In this document: positions 7,560-15,105 of the stretch, piece by piece
Numbering within the stretch: position 1 is the first letter of the stretch
Layout of the letters: the number at the start of each line of letters is the position of its first letter
Assembly (NCBI RefSeq): GCF_001642935.1
Contig: NZ_CP016761.1
Location: 1,488,001 to 1,552,000 of the forward strand
Direction: 5' to 3'
DNA: 64,000 bases
Source: Fictibacillus arsenicus
GTDB taxonomy: Bacteria > Bacillota > Bacilli > Bacillales > Fictibacillaceae
Made by a program: the position numbers and the translations under genes
Notes under the pieces: model-generated
Databases searched by the model: none
What the model saw: the letters and a program-made list of their open reading frames with translations, nothing else
Told to the model about the DNA's origin: nothing

Positions 7560-8075
7560 TTGAAAAAGATACATAGATTATTTGCGATCTGTTTTGCAGT
7601 GATTTTAACACTGACAGCTACAGGCTGCGGGAATGACTCTAAGCTGAAAGAAGCGAAACTAGAAAACCAGAACGGTGAACCGGTAGCCGTATTTCCTTCA
7701 GACAAACCGTCATTAATTTTCTTATTTACAACTGCTGGCTGAGGACTCTGTCAAGCTCAGCTGGTTCAGCTGAAAGAGAATGTAAATAAGTTTGAAGATA
7801 TGGATGTTAATATGTATGCAGTGAGTTCTGATACGGTTGAACATTTATCAGCTCTTCATCAAGAAATGCAGCCGCCGTTCCCATTTTTGTCTGATCCTGA
7901 ATTTAAATTGATCGACCATCTGGATATGAAAGGCGAAGGCGTAGCAAAACGCGGTTATGCATTAGTCGATAAAAAAGGTAAAGTAATAGTTACGAAAGTA
8001 AACGACCACTGGGGAGAGCAGATCGACCAGACGTCAAAAGAAATTCATGAAGCTTATAAAAAGATGGAAAAGTAG
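7560..8075 (+). CDS. Peroxiredoxin/thioredoxin-fold selenoprotein lipoprotein (TGA at codon 61 = Sec)
   Basis: Reading through the TGA at 7740-7742 yields 171 residues. The TTG start is preceded by AAAGGAG 6 bases away. A signal peptide ends in a lipobox-like TATGC, so the protein is likely anchored outside the membrane. The mature part has the AhpC/TSA-type fold order; the TGA falls in FTTAG-U-GLCQAQ, matching the TxxC active site of peroxiredoxins with Sec for peroxidatic Cys and a Cys three residues later. The downstream half continues in frame (YAVSSDTVEHLSAL, PFPFLSD). It probably reduces peroxides or disulfides at the cell surface. Without Sec insertion the product would be a short useless stub. 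The CuA-type protein gene follows. Confidence 0.87.
7758..7772 (+). promoter_or_regulatory. Candidate bacterial SECIS hairpin in the peroxiredoxin-like gene
   Basis: Stem CAGCU / AGCUG with loop GGUUC; G occupies the first two loop positions. Exactly 20 nt separate the TGA from the loop, the same spacing as in the DsbA-like gene at 19898. Confidence 0.6.
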
Positions 8076-8103
8076 TCTGGTGAATATCACCGGGCTTTTT
8101 TCT
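8075..8103 (+). terminator. Intrinsic terminator after the selenoprotein gene
   Basis: Stem GTCTGGTGA / TCACCGGGC (9 bp with G-U pairs), loop ATA, then a T-run. Confidence 0.85.
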
Positions 8104-8104
8104 T

Positions 8105-8120
8105 TGTGACATCTGTCACA
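8105..8120 (+). promoter_or_regulatory. FNR/CRP-family operator (TGTGA-N6-TCACA)
   Basis: TGTGACATCTGTCACA is a perfect TGTGA-N6-TCACA palindrome, the consensus of B. subtilis Fnr (and E. coli CRP). If the -10 is TAAAAT at 8142-8147, the site centres near -41.5, the normal activator position; an alternative -10, TATAAT at 8153-8158, would put it near -52. Confidence 0.6.
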
Positions 8121-8189
8121 GATTCTCCATACTAGATGCATTAAAATAGGGTTATAATTACATTAGAAAGAATCAAGGAGGCAATTCAG

Positions 8190-8552
8190 ATGTTGAAAAA
8201 ATCATTGTGGCTTGCGGCAATCGCAGTTCTTGCTATCGGTATCCTGGCAGCTTGCGGTGGAGGTAAAGATAAAGAAGAAGGTTCTAAAAAAGCAGAAGAA
8301 ACAGTAACAATCGAAGCGAAGAACTTTGAGTTTGATCAAAAAGAATACAAAATCCCAGCAAATAAAGATGTTGCTCTAAAACTAGAAAACGTTGACGGAA
8401 ATCATGCTCTTATGATTGAAGGGGAAGATGTAAACATCGCAGGCGGATCGTCTGATGTTGTTAACTTAAAACCAGGTGAATATACACTTCGCTGCAGCAT
8501 TCCATGCGGAAACGGACATGCAGACATGGTTTCAACGCTTGTAGTTGAATGA
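8190..8552 (+). CDS. CuA-type cupredoxin lipoprotein
   Basis: A 120-residue lipoprotein (signal peptide ending LAACG) with a single cupredoxin domain. The C-terminal metal loop reads CSIPCGNGHADM, which is exactly C-x3-C-x3-H-x2-M, the binuclear CuA motif of cytochrome c oxidase subunit II and nitrous-oxide reductase; an upstream His is in GNHALMI. It lacks the two transmembrane helices of oxidase subunit II. A role in electron transfer, or in copper delivery to an oxidase or N2O reductase, is inferred. The FNR-like operator upstream would suit a respiratory role. AAGGAGG precedes the ATG, and a strong terminator follows. Confidence 0.87.
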   Translation: MLKKSLWLAAIAVLAIGILAACGGGKDKEEGSKKAEETVTIEAKNFEFDQKEYKIPANKDVALKLENVDGNHALMIEGEDVNIAGGSSDVVNLKPGEYTLRCSIPCGNGHADMVSTLVVE

Positions 8553-8559
8553 AAAAGTA

Positions 8560-8592
8560 AGCCCTCCGACTTGTGTCGGAGGGCTTTTTTTT
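8560..8592. terminator. Intrinsic terminator after the CuA protein gene
   Basis: Perfect stem AGCCCTCCGAC / GTCGGAGGGCT with loop TTGT and eight T. It lies against the 3' end of the convergent gene. Confidence 0.92.
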
Positions 8593-9326
8593 TAAGAAAG
8601 TGGCTGGATTTGTATAAGGTCTTTGTTGTATGGCAGTCCTTTCATAGTTGAGGCCCATAAGTTCCCGAGCAGACGCGGCATCATCTGATCCGAGGGAATG
8701 GAACCATTGTTATCGAGAAAATAAGAAAAATATAACAAGTATAGCCATGATGAAACAGGCATCAAAATATCATCCGCAAAATCACTGCTCTCTGTAATCG
8801 TAGCAAAAGAATGAGATTCCCACCCAGAAATGAAACGAGACCGTTTGCCATTAAGTTTAGACTCAATAAAATGCAGTGAATGAGCCACTTGCGGGTCATC
8901 ATCTCCATCGGCATGCGCTAACCTAGACTGCATCTCTAAAGAAATTTCATCAAGGTTGCCTGCTTCTGCAACCACATGGCATAATGACTTATCGTAATGA
9001 GCATTCAGTGGTACCCAATCATTCTTTTCTAATATCTCAACAAACGAAAGTTCTTGAGCAGGAATCTCCTTATAAGGCGGCCGGAATGTTTGTCTCCCAT
9101 ATTTCACGTTGTGCAAAGATTCTTTTACAAAATGAGCAGCAGCATACCATTGGTCGTTCTGATCTTTAAATAACCGTTCCCCGGAAGAGAGGGAATAGGC
9201 GGTAAATAAGTCTTTTTTATTAAACTCGTAATCAGGGAGCTTTTCTTGTGTCAAAAAATCAATAATCTGGTTGTCTGGTGCTTCTATTGCAGCTAGAACG
9301 AACGTATGAATGCGCAATAATGTCAC
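8592..9326 (-). CDS. Conserved-looking protein of unknown function, 244 residues
   Basis: Soluble protein without signal peptide or obvious membrane helices; a hydrophobic aromatic patch SWLYLLYFSYFL lies near residues 193-204. I recognise no motif. It begins 6 bases after the stop of the small membrane protein gene upstream on the same strand, so the two form a likely operon. It is convergent with the CuA protein gene. Confidence 0.75.
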   Translation of the reverse strand: MTLLRIHTFVLAAIEAPDNQIIDFLTQEKLPDYEFNKKDLFTAYSLSSGERLFKDQNDQWYAAAHFVKESLHNVKYGRQTFRPPYKEIPAQELSFVEILEKNDWVPLNAHYDKSLCHVVAEAGNLDEISLEMQSRLAHADGDDDPQVAHSLHFIESKLNGKRSRFISGWESHSFATITESSDFADDILMPVSSWLYLLYFSYFLDNNGSIPSDQMMPRLLGNLWASTMKGLPYNKDLIQIQPLS

Positions 9327-9332
9327 GATCCT

Positions 9333-9623
9333 CTAATTTTTTATTTTCTGAATGGTATCCTTTACGTCAGCAAAACCTTCTTTTACAGCCAAAAAGCTAT
9401 TCTTCTTTTGATATATATCATAACGAAGGTAATCTTTCTTTTCCTGCAGAAGCTGCTGCTGTGTTTTTACATCGTTCATGCGGGCAGTAATACTGTCTCC
9501 TGTACTTTTCATTTTTTGAACCGTAGTCATTGATTCCTTTATCGCTTTGAATGCCGGCACCAAAAAGAAAACAGCAACACCTGCACAGGCAGCTAAAAAT
9601 AGAAATAACCACATCATCATCAA
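9333..9623 (-). CDS. Small membrane protein with coiled coil, unknown function
   Basis: A 96-residue protein: one N-terminal transmembrane helix (about residues 3-24) followed by a highly charged helical region (residues 28-95) likely to form a coiled coil, resembling DUF948-type architecture without a firm match. GGAGG precedes a run of three ATG codons. It is the first gene of a two-gene operon with the unknown 244-residue protein. Confidence 0.7.
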   Translation of the reverse strand: MMMMWLFLFLAACAGVAVFFLVPAFKAIKESMTTVQKMKSTGDSITARMNDVKTQQQLLQEKKDYLRYDIYQKKNSFLAVKEGFADVKDTIQKIKN

Positions 9624-9687
9624 ACGCCTCCAATCATCTTTTCTTTACTAAAGTACCCGGAAACACACAAGAAAAAACAAAAAGCTC

Positions 9688-9964
9688 TTCTAAAAGAGAT
9701 TGTTGTTTTGGGATCATTTTGTTCTTTCTCTTCATTGACAGGTTGATTGGAGTGCAAGGTGCGAGACTCCTCGAAAATGAAAATCACATTTTCTTCGTGC
9801 GATGTTACGCTGTCGAAGCCTTCCTTGTCCTGTGAGATCAGCGGGACAGGTGAGCCCCCGTCAGTGCAAAGCGATAGGGAAGCTCACCGCACGCCCCGCG
9901 GAAAGCGAGCATCCTGTAACGGAAATCAACCACTTCAAAGAACATCAATTTTGCGAAAAAAGCC
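9688..9964 (+). repeat. Dispersed GC-rich intergenic repeat, copy 3 (insert-bearing subtype)
   Basis: Forward copy with the same extra segment as copy 2 after GAGACTCCT (hairpin GAAAATGAAAATCACATTTTC region, then GAAGCCTTCCTTGTCC). It carries the conserved blocks CTCACCGCACGCCCCGCGG and GAAAGCGAGCATCC. It fills the gap between the unknown operon and the siderophore operon end. Confidence 0.85.
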
Positions 9965-9967
9965 AAA

Positions 9968-9996
9968 CAAAAAACCCGGGCTGTTTTGCCGGGTTT
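9968..9996 (-). terminator. Terminator of the siderophore uptake operon
   Basis: Hairpin AAACCCGG / CCGGGTTT; read on the minus strand it follows the FhuF-like stop codon directly and ends in a T-run. Confidence 0.8.
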
Positions 9997-10763
9997 TATC
10001 TCTTGGGACATGTAGAACAGCAAGTCCCGTTTTCAGTTTTGTAATAAAGGCAGCACGTTTTGCGGATTTTCGTTGGTCCACAGCCTACAGGAGCCATAAA
10101 TCGGTGAAATGGATTCTTTGTTAATCCAAAATGATAAGCTTCTGCATCCATGAAAAATGCATAGTCTTCTTGAATGCGCTGTTTCACCTCATCTGGATGA
10201 TCCTCACTAAGCCATGTTTCGTAAATCCAGCGTATGTAGATCCAAGCATTTTCCCATAGTGTTGCTTTAGAGATACGTGCAGATTTTGCCACGTGGTTAA
10301 GCATCACTGAAATATTTTCTTTAAAAAGAGTTTCAATCACACTTGAGCGCCAGTCTTCTCTTGATTGTGAGGAGAGCTGTGCAGAAGCATCTTTTAATGT
10401 GAATGATGGAAGCCACATGGCATCGGAGTTATGGTCTATTAAGTATACGTTCTCAATATTCATGTCAAACGATTTATTTAACATAGTCATTCCGTACAGA
10501 GAAGAGGTAAGACTGCAGTAAGCATAGCGTTTAAAAAATAGCGATGCTGTAACGGGACGCTTACTAGAGCCAATTCGCGGACCTGTTTGATCCAAGAAAT
10601 CCAGCAAGTTGTCTTCGTTCAATAACTGTCCTGCAGAAATTACAGCTTCGTTCTCAAATGGTGCCTGAAAAGAAAATCGGTAGTTTGAGCTTATATGCTT
10701 TTTTTCATCTGCCGTCCATCCGTTAGACTTAGGCGTACTGAGGAGTATTGACATGTCGGACAA
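9996..10763 (-). CDS. FhuF-type ferric-siderophore reductase
   Basis: A 255-residue cytoplasmic protein of the FhuF/IucA-IucC-related siderophore reductase group. The C-terminus carries CC-x10-C-x2-C (CCLYYKTENGTCCSTC), the unusual Cys-Cys ligand set of the FhuF [2Fe-2S] cluster. It would reduce and release iron from imported ferric siderophores. It is the last gene of the divergent uptake operon, and its start overlaps the ATPase gene by 35 bases, implying translational coupling. An ATG three codons downstream is an alternative start. Confidence 0.88.
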   Translation of the reverse strand: MSDMSILLSTPKSNGWTADEKKHISSNYRFSFQAPFENEAVISAGQLLNEDNLLDFLDQTGPRIGSSKRPVTASLFFKRYAYCSLTSSLYGMTMLNKSFDMNIENVYLIDHNSDAMWLPSFTLKDASAQLSSQSREDWRSSVIETLFKENISVMLNHVAKSARISKATLWENAWIYIRWIYETWLSEDHPDEVKQRIQEDYAFFMDAEAYHFGLTKNPFHRFMAPVGCGPTKIRKTCCLYYKTENGTCCSTCPKR

Positions 10764-11547
10764 CCCGCCCCTTTCCGTATGGGATACACATTGGTGTTCC
10801 GAATACCGGATCCGGAATCACGGTACTGGACATCTGAAAGACATCTTCAACTAACTGTTCCGTCATGATTTCTTCTGGTGCACCTTGTGCATAAACTGAC
10901 TTATCTTGAATCGCTATAATATGGTGTGCATACCGGCAAGCTAAGTTCAGATCATGTAGTACCATCACTATTGTGCGCTTTTCCTTTTCGTTTAACTCGA
11001 ATAAAAGGTCCAGGATTTCTACTTGGTGTGTCATATCCAAATAGGTAGTTGGCTCATCCAGCAGAATTGTGTCAGTGCCTTGTGCGAGTGTCATAGCAAT
11101 CCAAGCACGCTGGCGCTGACCGCCAGAAAGAGAGTCAACAGGTGTTTCCATAAAAGGAAGCAGGTTTGTTGCTTTTAAAGCATTCATTACCGCTTTTTCA
11201 TCTTCTGGAGACCATTGGTGAAGCCAAGACTGATAAGGAAAACGACCTTGTTTCACGAGCTGCAGAACGGTTAATCCTTCAGGTGCTACAGGACCTTGCG
11301 GAAGGATGGCAAGCTCTTTGGCTACTTGTTTTGTGGAGCGTTTTGCAATGTCTTTTCCGTTTAACAGAACGCTTCCTGATTTCGGATTTAAAAGACGTGC
11401 CATAGATCGTAACAGGGTGGATTTACCGCATCCGTTGCTTCCGATAAAGACGGTGATTTTACCCTTTGGAATCTGCAGGTTCAATTCATCAATGATCGGT
11501 TCTTTTCCATAAGCTAACGTAAGGTTTGAGGTTGTTAAAACAGCCAT
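10729..11547 (-). CDS. Iron-siderophore ABC transporter ATPase
   Basis: A 272-residue FecE/FepC-type ATPase: Walker A GSNGCGKST (residues 37-45), signature LSGGQRQRAWIAM, Walker B TILLDEPT and H-loop VLHDLN. It powers the two permeases encoded just upstream. In B. subtilis the equivalent YfiZ/YfhA system borrows a distant ATPase (YusV); here the ATPase is in the operon. It is followed by the overlapping FhuF-like gene. Confidence 0.93.
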   Translation of the reverse strand: MAVLTTSNLTLAYGKEPIIDELNLQIPKGKITVFIGSNGCGKSTLLRSMARLLNPKSGSVLLNGKDIAKRSTKQVAKELAILPQGPVAPEGLTVLQLVKQGRFPYQSWLHQWSPEDEKAVMNALKATNLLPFMETPVDSLSGGQRQRAWIAMTLAQGTDTILLDEPTTYLDMTHQVEILDLLFELNEKEKRTIVMVLHDLNLACRYAHHIIAIQDKSVYAQGAPEEIMTEQLVEDVFQMSSTVIPDPVFGTPMCIPYGKGRVVRHVNTPQYA

Positions 11548-11563
11548 CTGTCATCCACTCCTG

Positions 11564-12607
11564 TTATTGGTTTTTAAATAATAGATAAATGAAGTACGGT
11601 GCACCGATTGCAGCTGTGAAAACACCAGCCGGCACCTCTAATGGTGAGAAAAGAGTTCTGCCAGCTAAGTCTGCTAGCACAACCATGATACCGCCGATTA
11701 ATGCTGAAGCAGGAAACAATCCGCCGAATGATGATCCGGTGATTCTCCTGGCGATATGCGGTCCGATCAATCCGACAAATCCCATTGCTCCTGCAAAGGC
11801 GATAGCAGATCCTGCTAAAGCTGTACATACCATTAAAAGCATGAAGCGTTCACGGTGAACCAAAATTCCTGCACCAGTTGTAAGGTCATCGCCAAAACCT
11901 TGAATGTTCAATCGCCTTACAAGAAGTATGAGAATCGGCAGCATTCCTAAAAACCAAGGAAGCATCGCTTTTACTTCTTTCCAAGAGGTGCCGTACACCG
12001 TTCCGGTCAGCCAGACAGTAGCCTGGCTTGCCCGGTAGATCGGTCCCATCAGCATCATTAATGTTGTTAATGCCTGAAAGAGAGCCATCAGGCCTATTCC
12101 GATCAAAATGAGCCTTATTGGCGTAACACCGTCTTTCCAAGCTAATCCGTATATTAAAAAGGCAACGATGGTCGCCCCGGCAAAAGCAAACAAAGGCAAA
12201 AAATTAATACTTAATAACAAGTTGTTGCTGTCATCACTGAACATAGTTAAAAAGGCAACTGCGGCAAATCCAGCTCCGCCTGTAATGCCAATCATGTCGG
12301 GTGAAGCAAGTGGATTCCTGATCACCCCTTGCAGGATAGCCCCTGATAGTGCAAGGGACGCGCCAGCAATAAATGCAACCATTACTCTCGGAAGTCTAAA
12401 CTCAGTTATGATCAGCTGATTCATTTCAAGACCTGATCCAATTAAAGCTGTAAATACATCAAATGGTGCGATGTATAGTTCACCGACGCCTATACTGACC
12501 AGCATTGAAAAGAGAGCAACCAATGTTAAAACTAAAATCGCAAATGTTGTTTTTTTATCAATTAAGTAAGAAAATGATTTTCGCTGTATTACCCAATACT
12601 TTCTCAT
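11564..12607 (-). CDS. Iron-siderophore ABC transporter permease (YfhA-like)
   Basis: A 347-residue FecCD-family permease with about ten membrane helices. Motifs typical of the family are visible: RLPRVMVAFIAGASLALSGAILQGVIRNPLASPDMIGITGGAG and GLIGPHIAR in the cytoplasmic coupling region. Its start overlaps the upstream permease stop by 4 bases. The pair forms the heterodimeric membrane pore for ferric siderophores, fed by the lipoprotein encoded divergently. Confidence 0.92.
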   Translation of the reverse strand: MRKYWVIQRKSFSYLIDKKTTFAILVLTLVALFSMLVSIGVGELYIAPFDVFTALIGSGLEMNQLIITEFRLPRVMVAFIAGASLALSGAILQGVIRNPLASPDMIGITGGAGFAAVAFLTMFSDDSNNLLLSINFLPLFAFAGATIVAFLIYGLAWKDGVTPIRLILIGIGLMALFQALTTLMMLMGPIYRASQATVWLTGTVYGTSWKEVKAMLPWFLGMLPILILLVRRLNIQGFGDDLTTGAGILVHRERFMLLMVCTALAGSAIAFAGAMGFVGLIGPHIARRITGSSFGGLFPASALIGGIMVVLADLAGRTLFSPLEVPAGVFTAAIGAPYFIYLLFKNQ

Positions 12608-13614
12608 CTTTGAAAAATTCCTTTACGAACAATGTAAATAAAGAACGGTGTACCGAGTAAAGCGGTAACTACTCCAACAGGAGCTTCTTCCGGCATGATG
12701 ATGTAACGTGCCCCGATGTCAGCGAGTACCAGCATGATTCCGCCTGTGAGTGCCGAAAAAGGGACAATCCATCGATGATCACTGCCGACTAGGTATCTTG
12801 CAAAATGCGGAACTACTATTCCTATAAAACTGATCGGTCCTGCAATAGCAACCGAACCTCCTGCAAGGAGAACGACCATTAGTGCAGCAGCAAATTTAAA
12901 GATCACAGTCTTCTGTCCTAAGCTGACTGCTACATCTTCTCCAAGCGCAAAAGCATTCAACTGCCGCGATAGGAGCATAGAAACAGTCCATGCTATTAAC
13001 AATGCCGGCATAACTGCTGCAAGCATGGAGAGCTTTCTGCCTTCTACAGAACCTGCCAGCCAAAACAAAACTTCATCAAGTGCTTTCTCGTTTGTTACCA
13101 GCATTCCTTGTGTAAGGGAAGCGAAAAGTGCTGCCATAACCGCTCCAGCCAATGTCAGTTTAACAGGTGTTAAACCGCCTCTTCCTGCAGACCCAAGAGC
13201 GTATGCAAGACCGGAAGCTACTGCAGCTCCAAGAAAACCGATCCACATGAATTGCTGAATAGAAGTGATGCCTAAGAAAGTAACACCAAATACAATAAAA
13301 AATCCCGCACCGGCATTTACGCCAAAAATATCAGGTGATGCGATTGGATTGCGGGTAAGTGCCTGCATAAGGACTCCTGCAATTCCTAAACTAATTCCTA
13401 CAGCCATTCCGACTAGTGCACGGGGAACTCGGGAAAGCTGTATGATTAAATGTTCATTTGAGCCGTTAAAAGCGGTGTATGCTTCAATTGCCATTGATAG
13501 CGAGGTATCTGTGTAACCTAATACAACACTCAACACCATCACGATAAAAGCGATGAATATCCCTATGATTAATACGGCTGTTCTAATTTTATTATCTTGT
13601 AATATTCCGTTCAT
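12604..13614 (-). CDS. Iron-siderophore ABC transporter permease (YfiZ-like)
   Basis: A 336-residue FecCD-family permease, first gene of the minus-strand operon. It shows LSRVPRALVGMAVGISLGIAGVLMQALTRNPIASPDIFGVNAGAG and the coupling motif GIVVPHFARYLVG. It is transcribed from the divergent Fur-box region at 13615-13799. Together with the YfhA-like subunit it resembles the hydroxamate (schizokinen/arthrobactin) transporter of B. subtilis, but the siderophore used here is not known. Confidence 0.92.
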   Translation of the reverse strand: MNGILQDNKIRTAVLIIGIFIAFIVMVLSVVLGYTDTSLSMAIEAYTAFNGSNEHLIIQLSRVPRALVGMAVGISLGIAGVLMQALTRNPIASPDIFGVNAGAGFFIVFGVTFLGITSIQQFMWIGFLGAAVASGLAYALGSAGRGGLTPVKLTLAGAVMAALFASLTQGMLVTNEKALDEVLFWLAGSVEGRKLSMLAAVMPALLIAWTVSMLLSRQLNAFALGEDVAVSLGQKTVIFKFAAALMVVLLAGGSVAIAGPISFIGIVVPHFARYLVGSDHRWIVPFSALTGGIMLVLADIGARYIIMPEEAPVGVVTALLGTPFFIYIVRKGIFQR

Positions 13615-13688
13615 CAGAGCCTCTTTTAATAATGAAAAATATTCTCATTTACAGTTTAAAAGTAAAATAGATATCTGTCAATGACTTT

Positions 13689-13707
13689 GAAAATCATTAT
13701 CATTTAG
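13689..13707. promoter_or_regulatory. Candidate Fur box 1
   Basis: GAAAATCATTATCATTTAG matches the Fur consensus GATAATGATTATCATTATC in its right half and core. It lies in the divergent promoter region of the siderophore system and could control either or both directions. Confidence 0.7.
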
Positions 13708-13710
13708 TTA

Positions 13711-13740
13711 TTGACAACGTATACATCCTCGTATTATGAT
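13711..13740 (+). promoter_or_regulatory. Sigma-A promoter of the siderophore-binding protein gene
   Basis: Perfect -35 TTGACA (13711-13716) and -10 TATGAT (13735-13740), spacer 18. One Fur box lies just upstream and one just downstream. Confidence 0.7.
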
Positions 13741-13752
13741 ACGAATTGTAAT

Positions 13753-13771
13753 TGATTCTCATTATCATTTA
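13753..13771. promoter_or_regulatory. Candidate Fur box 2
   Basis: TGATTCTCATTATCATTTA, a good Fur box, placed just after the expected transcription start of the binding-protein gene, where Fur would block transcription. Confidence 0.75.
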
Positions 13772-13799
13772 CACAATAAAAAAGGGGAGAGACAATAGA

Positions 13800-14762
13800 A
13801 TGAAAAAGATTACATACAAATGGCTAGCTCTTGTAGCCGTACTTACATTAATGCTCGCATTAGCAGCATGCGGCGGGAAAGACAAAGCGAAAGAAGAAGA
13901 AAAATCAGGCGGATCAAAAGATTCTTCTTATAAAGTAGAACATGCAATGGGCACAACAGAAGTTAAGAGCAACAAACGAGTTGTTGTTTTGACAAACGAA
14001 GGAACGGAAGCAGTTCTAGCACTTGGTGTAAAACCAGTCGGAGCCGTTAAGTCATGGTTAGGAGATCCTTGGTATGACCACATTAAGGACGATATGGAAG
14101 GCGTTGAAGTAGTTGGTAACGAGAGCGCAGTTAACGTTGAGAAAATTGCTTCATTAAAGCCAGATTTAATCATCGGTAACAAAATGCGTCAAGAAAAACA
14201 ATACGATGAACTAAACAAAATCGCACCAACTGTATTTGCAGAAGATCTTCGCGGTGACTGGAAAATTAATTTCGAGCTTTATTCTAAAGCATTAAATAAA
14301 GAAGAAAAAGGTAAAGAAGTATTAGCTGCATTCGATAAGCGTATCGAGGATTTTAAAGCAGAAGCTGGCGACAAGCTTAAAACTGAAGTATCTATGGTAC
14401 GTTTCATGCCTGGTAAATCTCGTATCTACCACCAAGATTCTTTCTCTGGTGTAATCCTTAAGCAGATCGGCTTTGCTCGTCCTGGAGACCAAAATAACCC
14501 TGACTTTGCAGAAGAAGTAACACAAGAACGCATTCCTGAAATGGATGGCGACATGCTGTTCTACTTCACATATGAAGCTGGTGACGGAAAGGCAACTGAA
14601 ACAGAAAAAGAATGGACAAATAACCCGCTTTGGAAGAACCTTGGAGCTGTAAAAGAAGGAAATGCACACAAAGTAAGTGATGCGATCTGGAACACAGCTG
14701 GCGGTGTAAAAGCTGCTAACCTTATGATTGATGATCTAGAGAAGTACTTTTTAGAAAAATAA
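13800..14762 (+). CDS. Iron-siderophore substrate-binding lipoprotein (YfiY-like)
   Basis: A 320-residue extracellular lipoprotein (signal peptide ending LALAACG) of the type III periplasmic-binding fold (FhuD/YfiY). Family landmarks: KRVVVLTNEGTEAVLALGVKPVG near the N-terminus, IASLKPDLIIGN, and an Arg at SKSR/RFMPGKSR typical of hydroxamate binders. AAAGGGGAGAG precedes the chosen ATG; 16 extra in-frame upstream codons cross the Fur box and are rejected. It is divergent from the permease-ATPase-FhuF operon, with two Fur boxes between. Confidence 0.93.
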   Translation: MKKITYKWLALVAVLTLMLALAACGGKDKAKEEEKSGGSKDSSYKVEHAMGTTEVKSNKRVVVLTNEGTEAVLALGVKPVGAVKSWLGDPWYDHIKDDMEGVEVVGNESAVNVEKIASLKPDLIIGNKMRQEKQYDELNKIAPTVFAEDLRGDWKINFELYSKALNKEEKGKEVLAAFDKRIEDFKAEAGDKLKTEVSMVRFMPGKSRIYHQDSFSGVILKQIGFARPGDQNNPDFAEEVTQERIPEMDGDMLFYFTYEAGDGKATETEKEWTNNPLWKNLGAVKEGNAHKVSDAIWNTAGGVKAANLMIDDLEKYFLEK

Positions 14763-14806
14763 TAACGAGACATAGGGGGAGCATAGTTTGCTTCCTCTAT
14801 TATTTT

Positions 14807-15019
14807 GGCTATTTTCATGTTGCTATTAGAAGTCGTTGATTTCCGCTCCAGGTGCTCCCTTTCCGCGGGGCGTGCGGTGAGCCCCCTAGGCTCTTCAAGC
14901 CTGACGGGGTCTCACCTGTCCCGCTAATCCCGCAGGAGTCTCGCACCTTGCGCTCCAATCAACTAGCCGAAGAAGCGTACTCCAAAAAATATTCAAAAGT
15001 AACAATCTTTTAGAATGAG
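14807..15019 (-). repeat. Dispersed GC-rich intergenic repeat, copy 4
   Basis: Reverse orientation, from GGCTATTTTCATGTTGC to AACAATCTTTTAGAA. The centre is GGTGAGCCCCC...GGGGTCTCACC with inner AGGCT / AGCCT, one of the clearest examples of the covarying hairpin. It separates the siderophore gene and the MFS gene. Confidence 0.88.
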
Positions 15020-15105
15020 AGAAAATATTAAATCAATGATCGTTTTCCTGTCTGAATTTTCCTATAATGAGTTTAGATAGAAAAAAGGTCAGGAGATTAA
15101 TTAAG

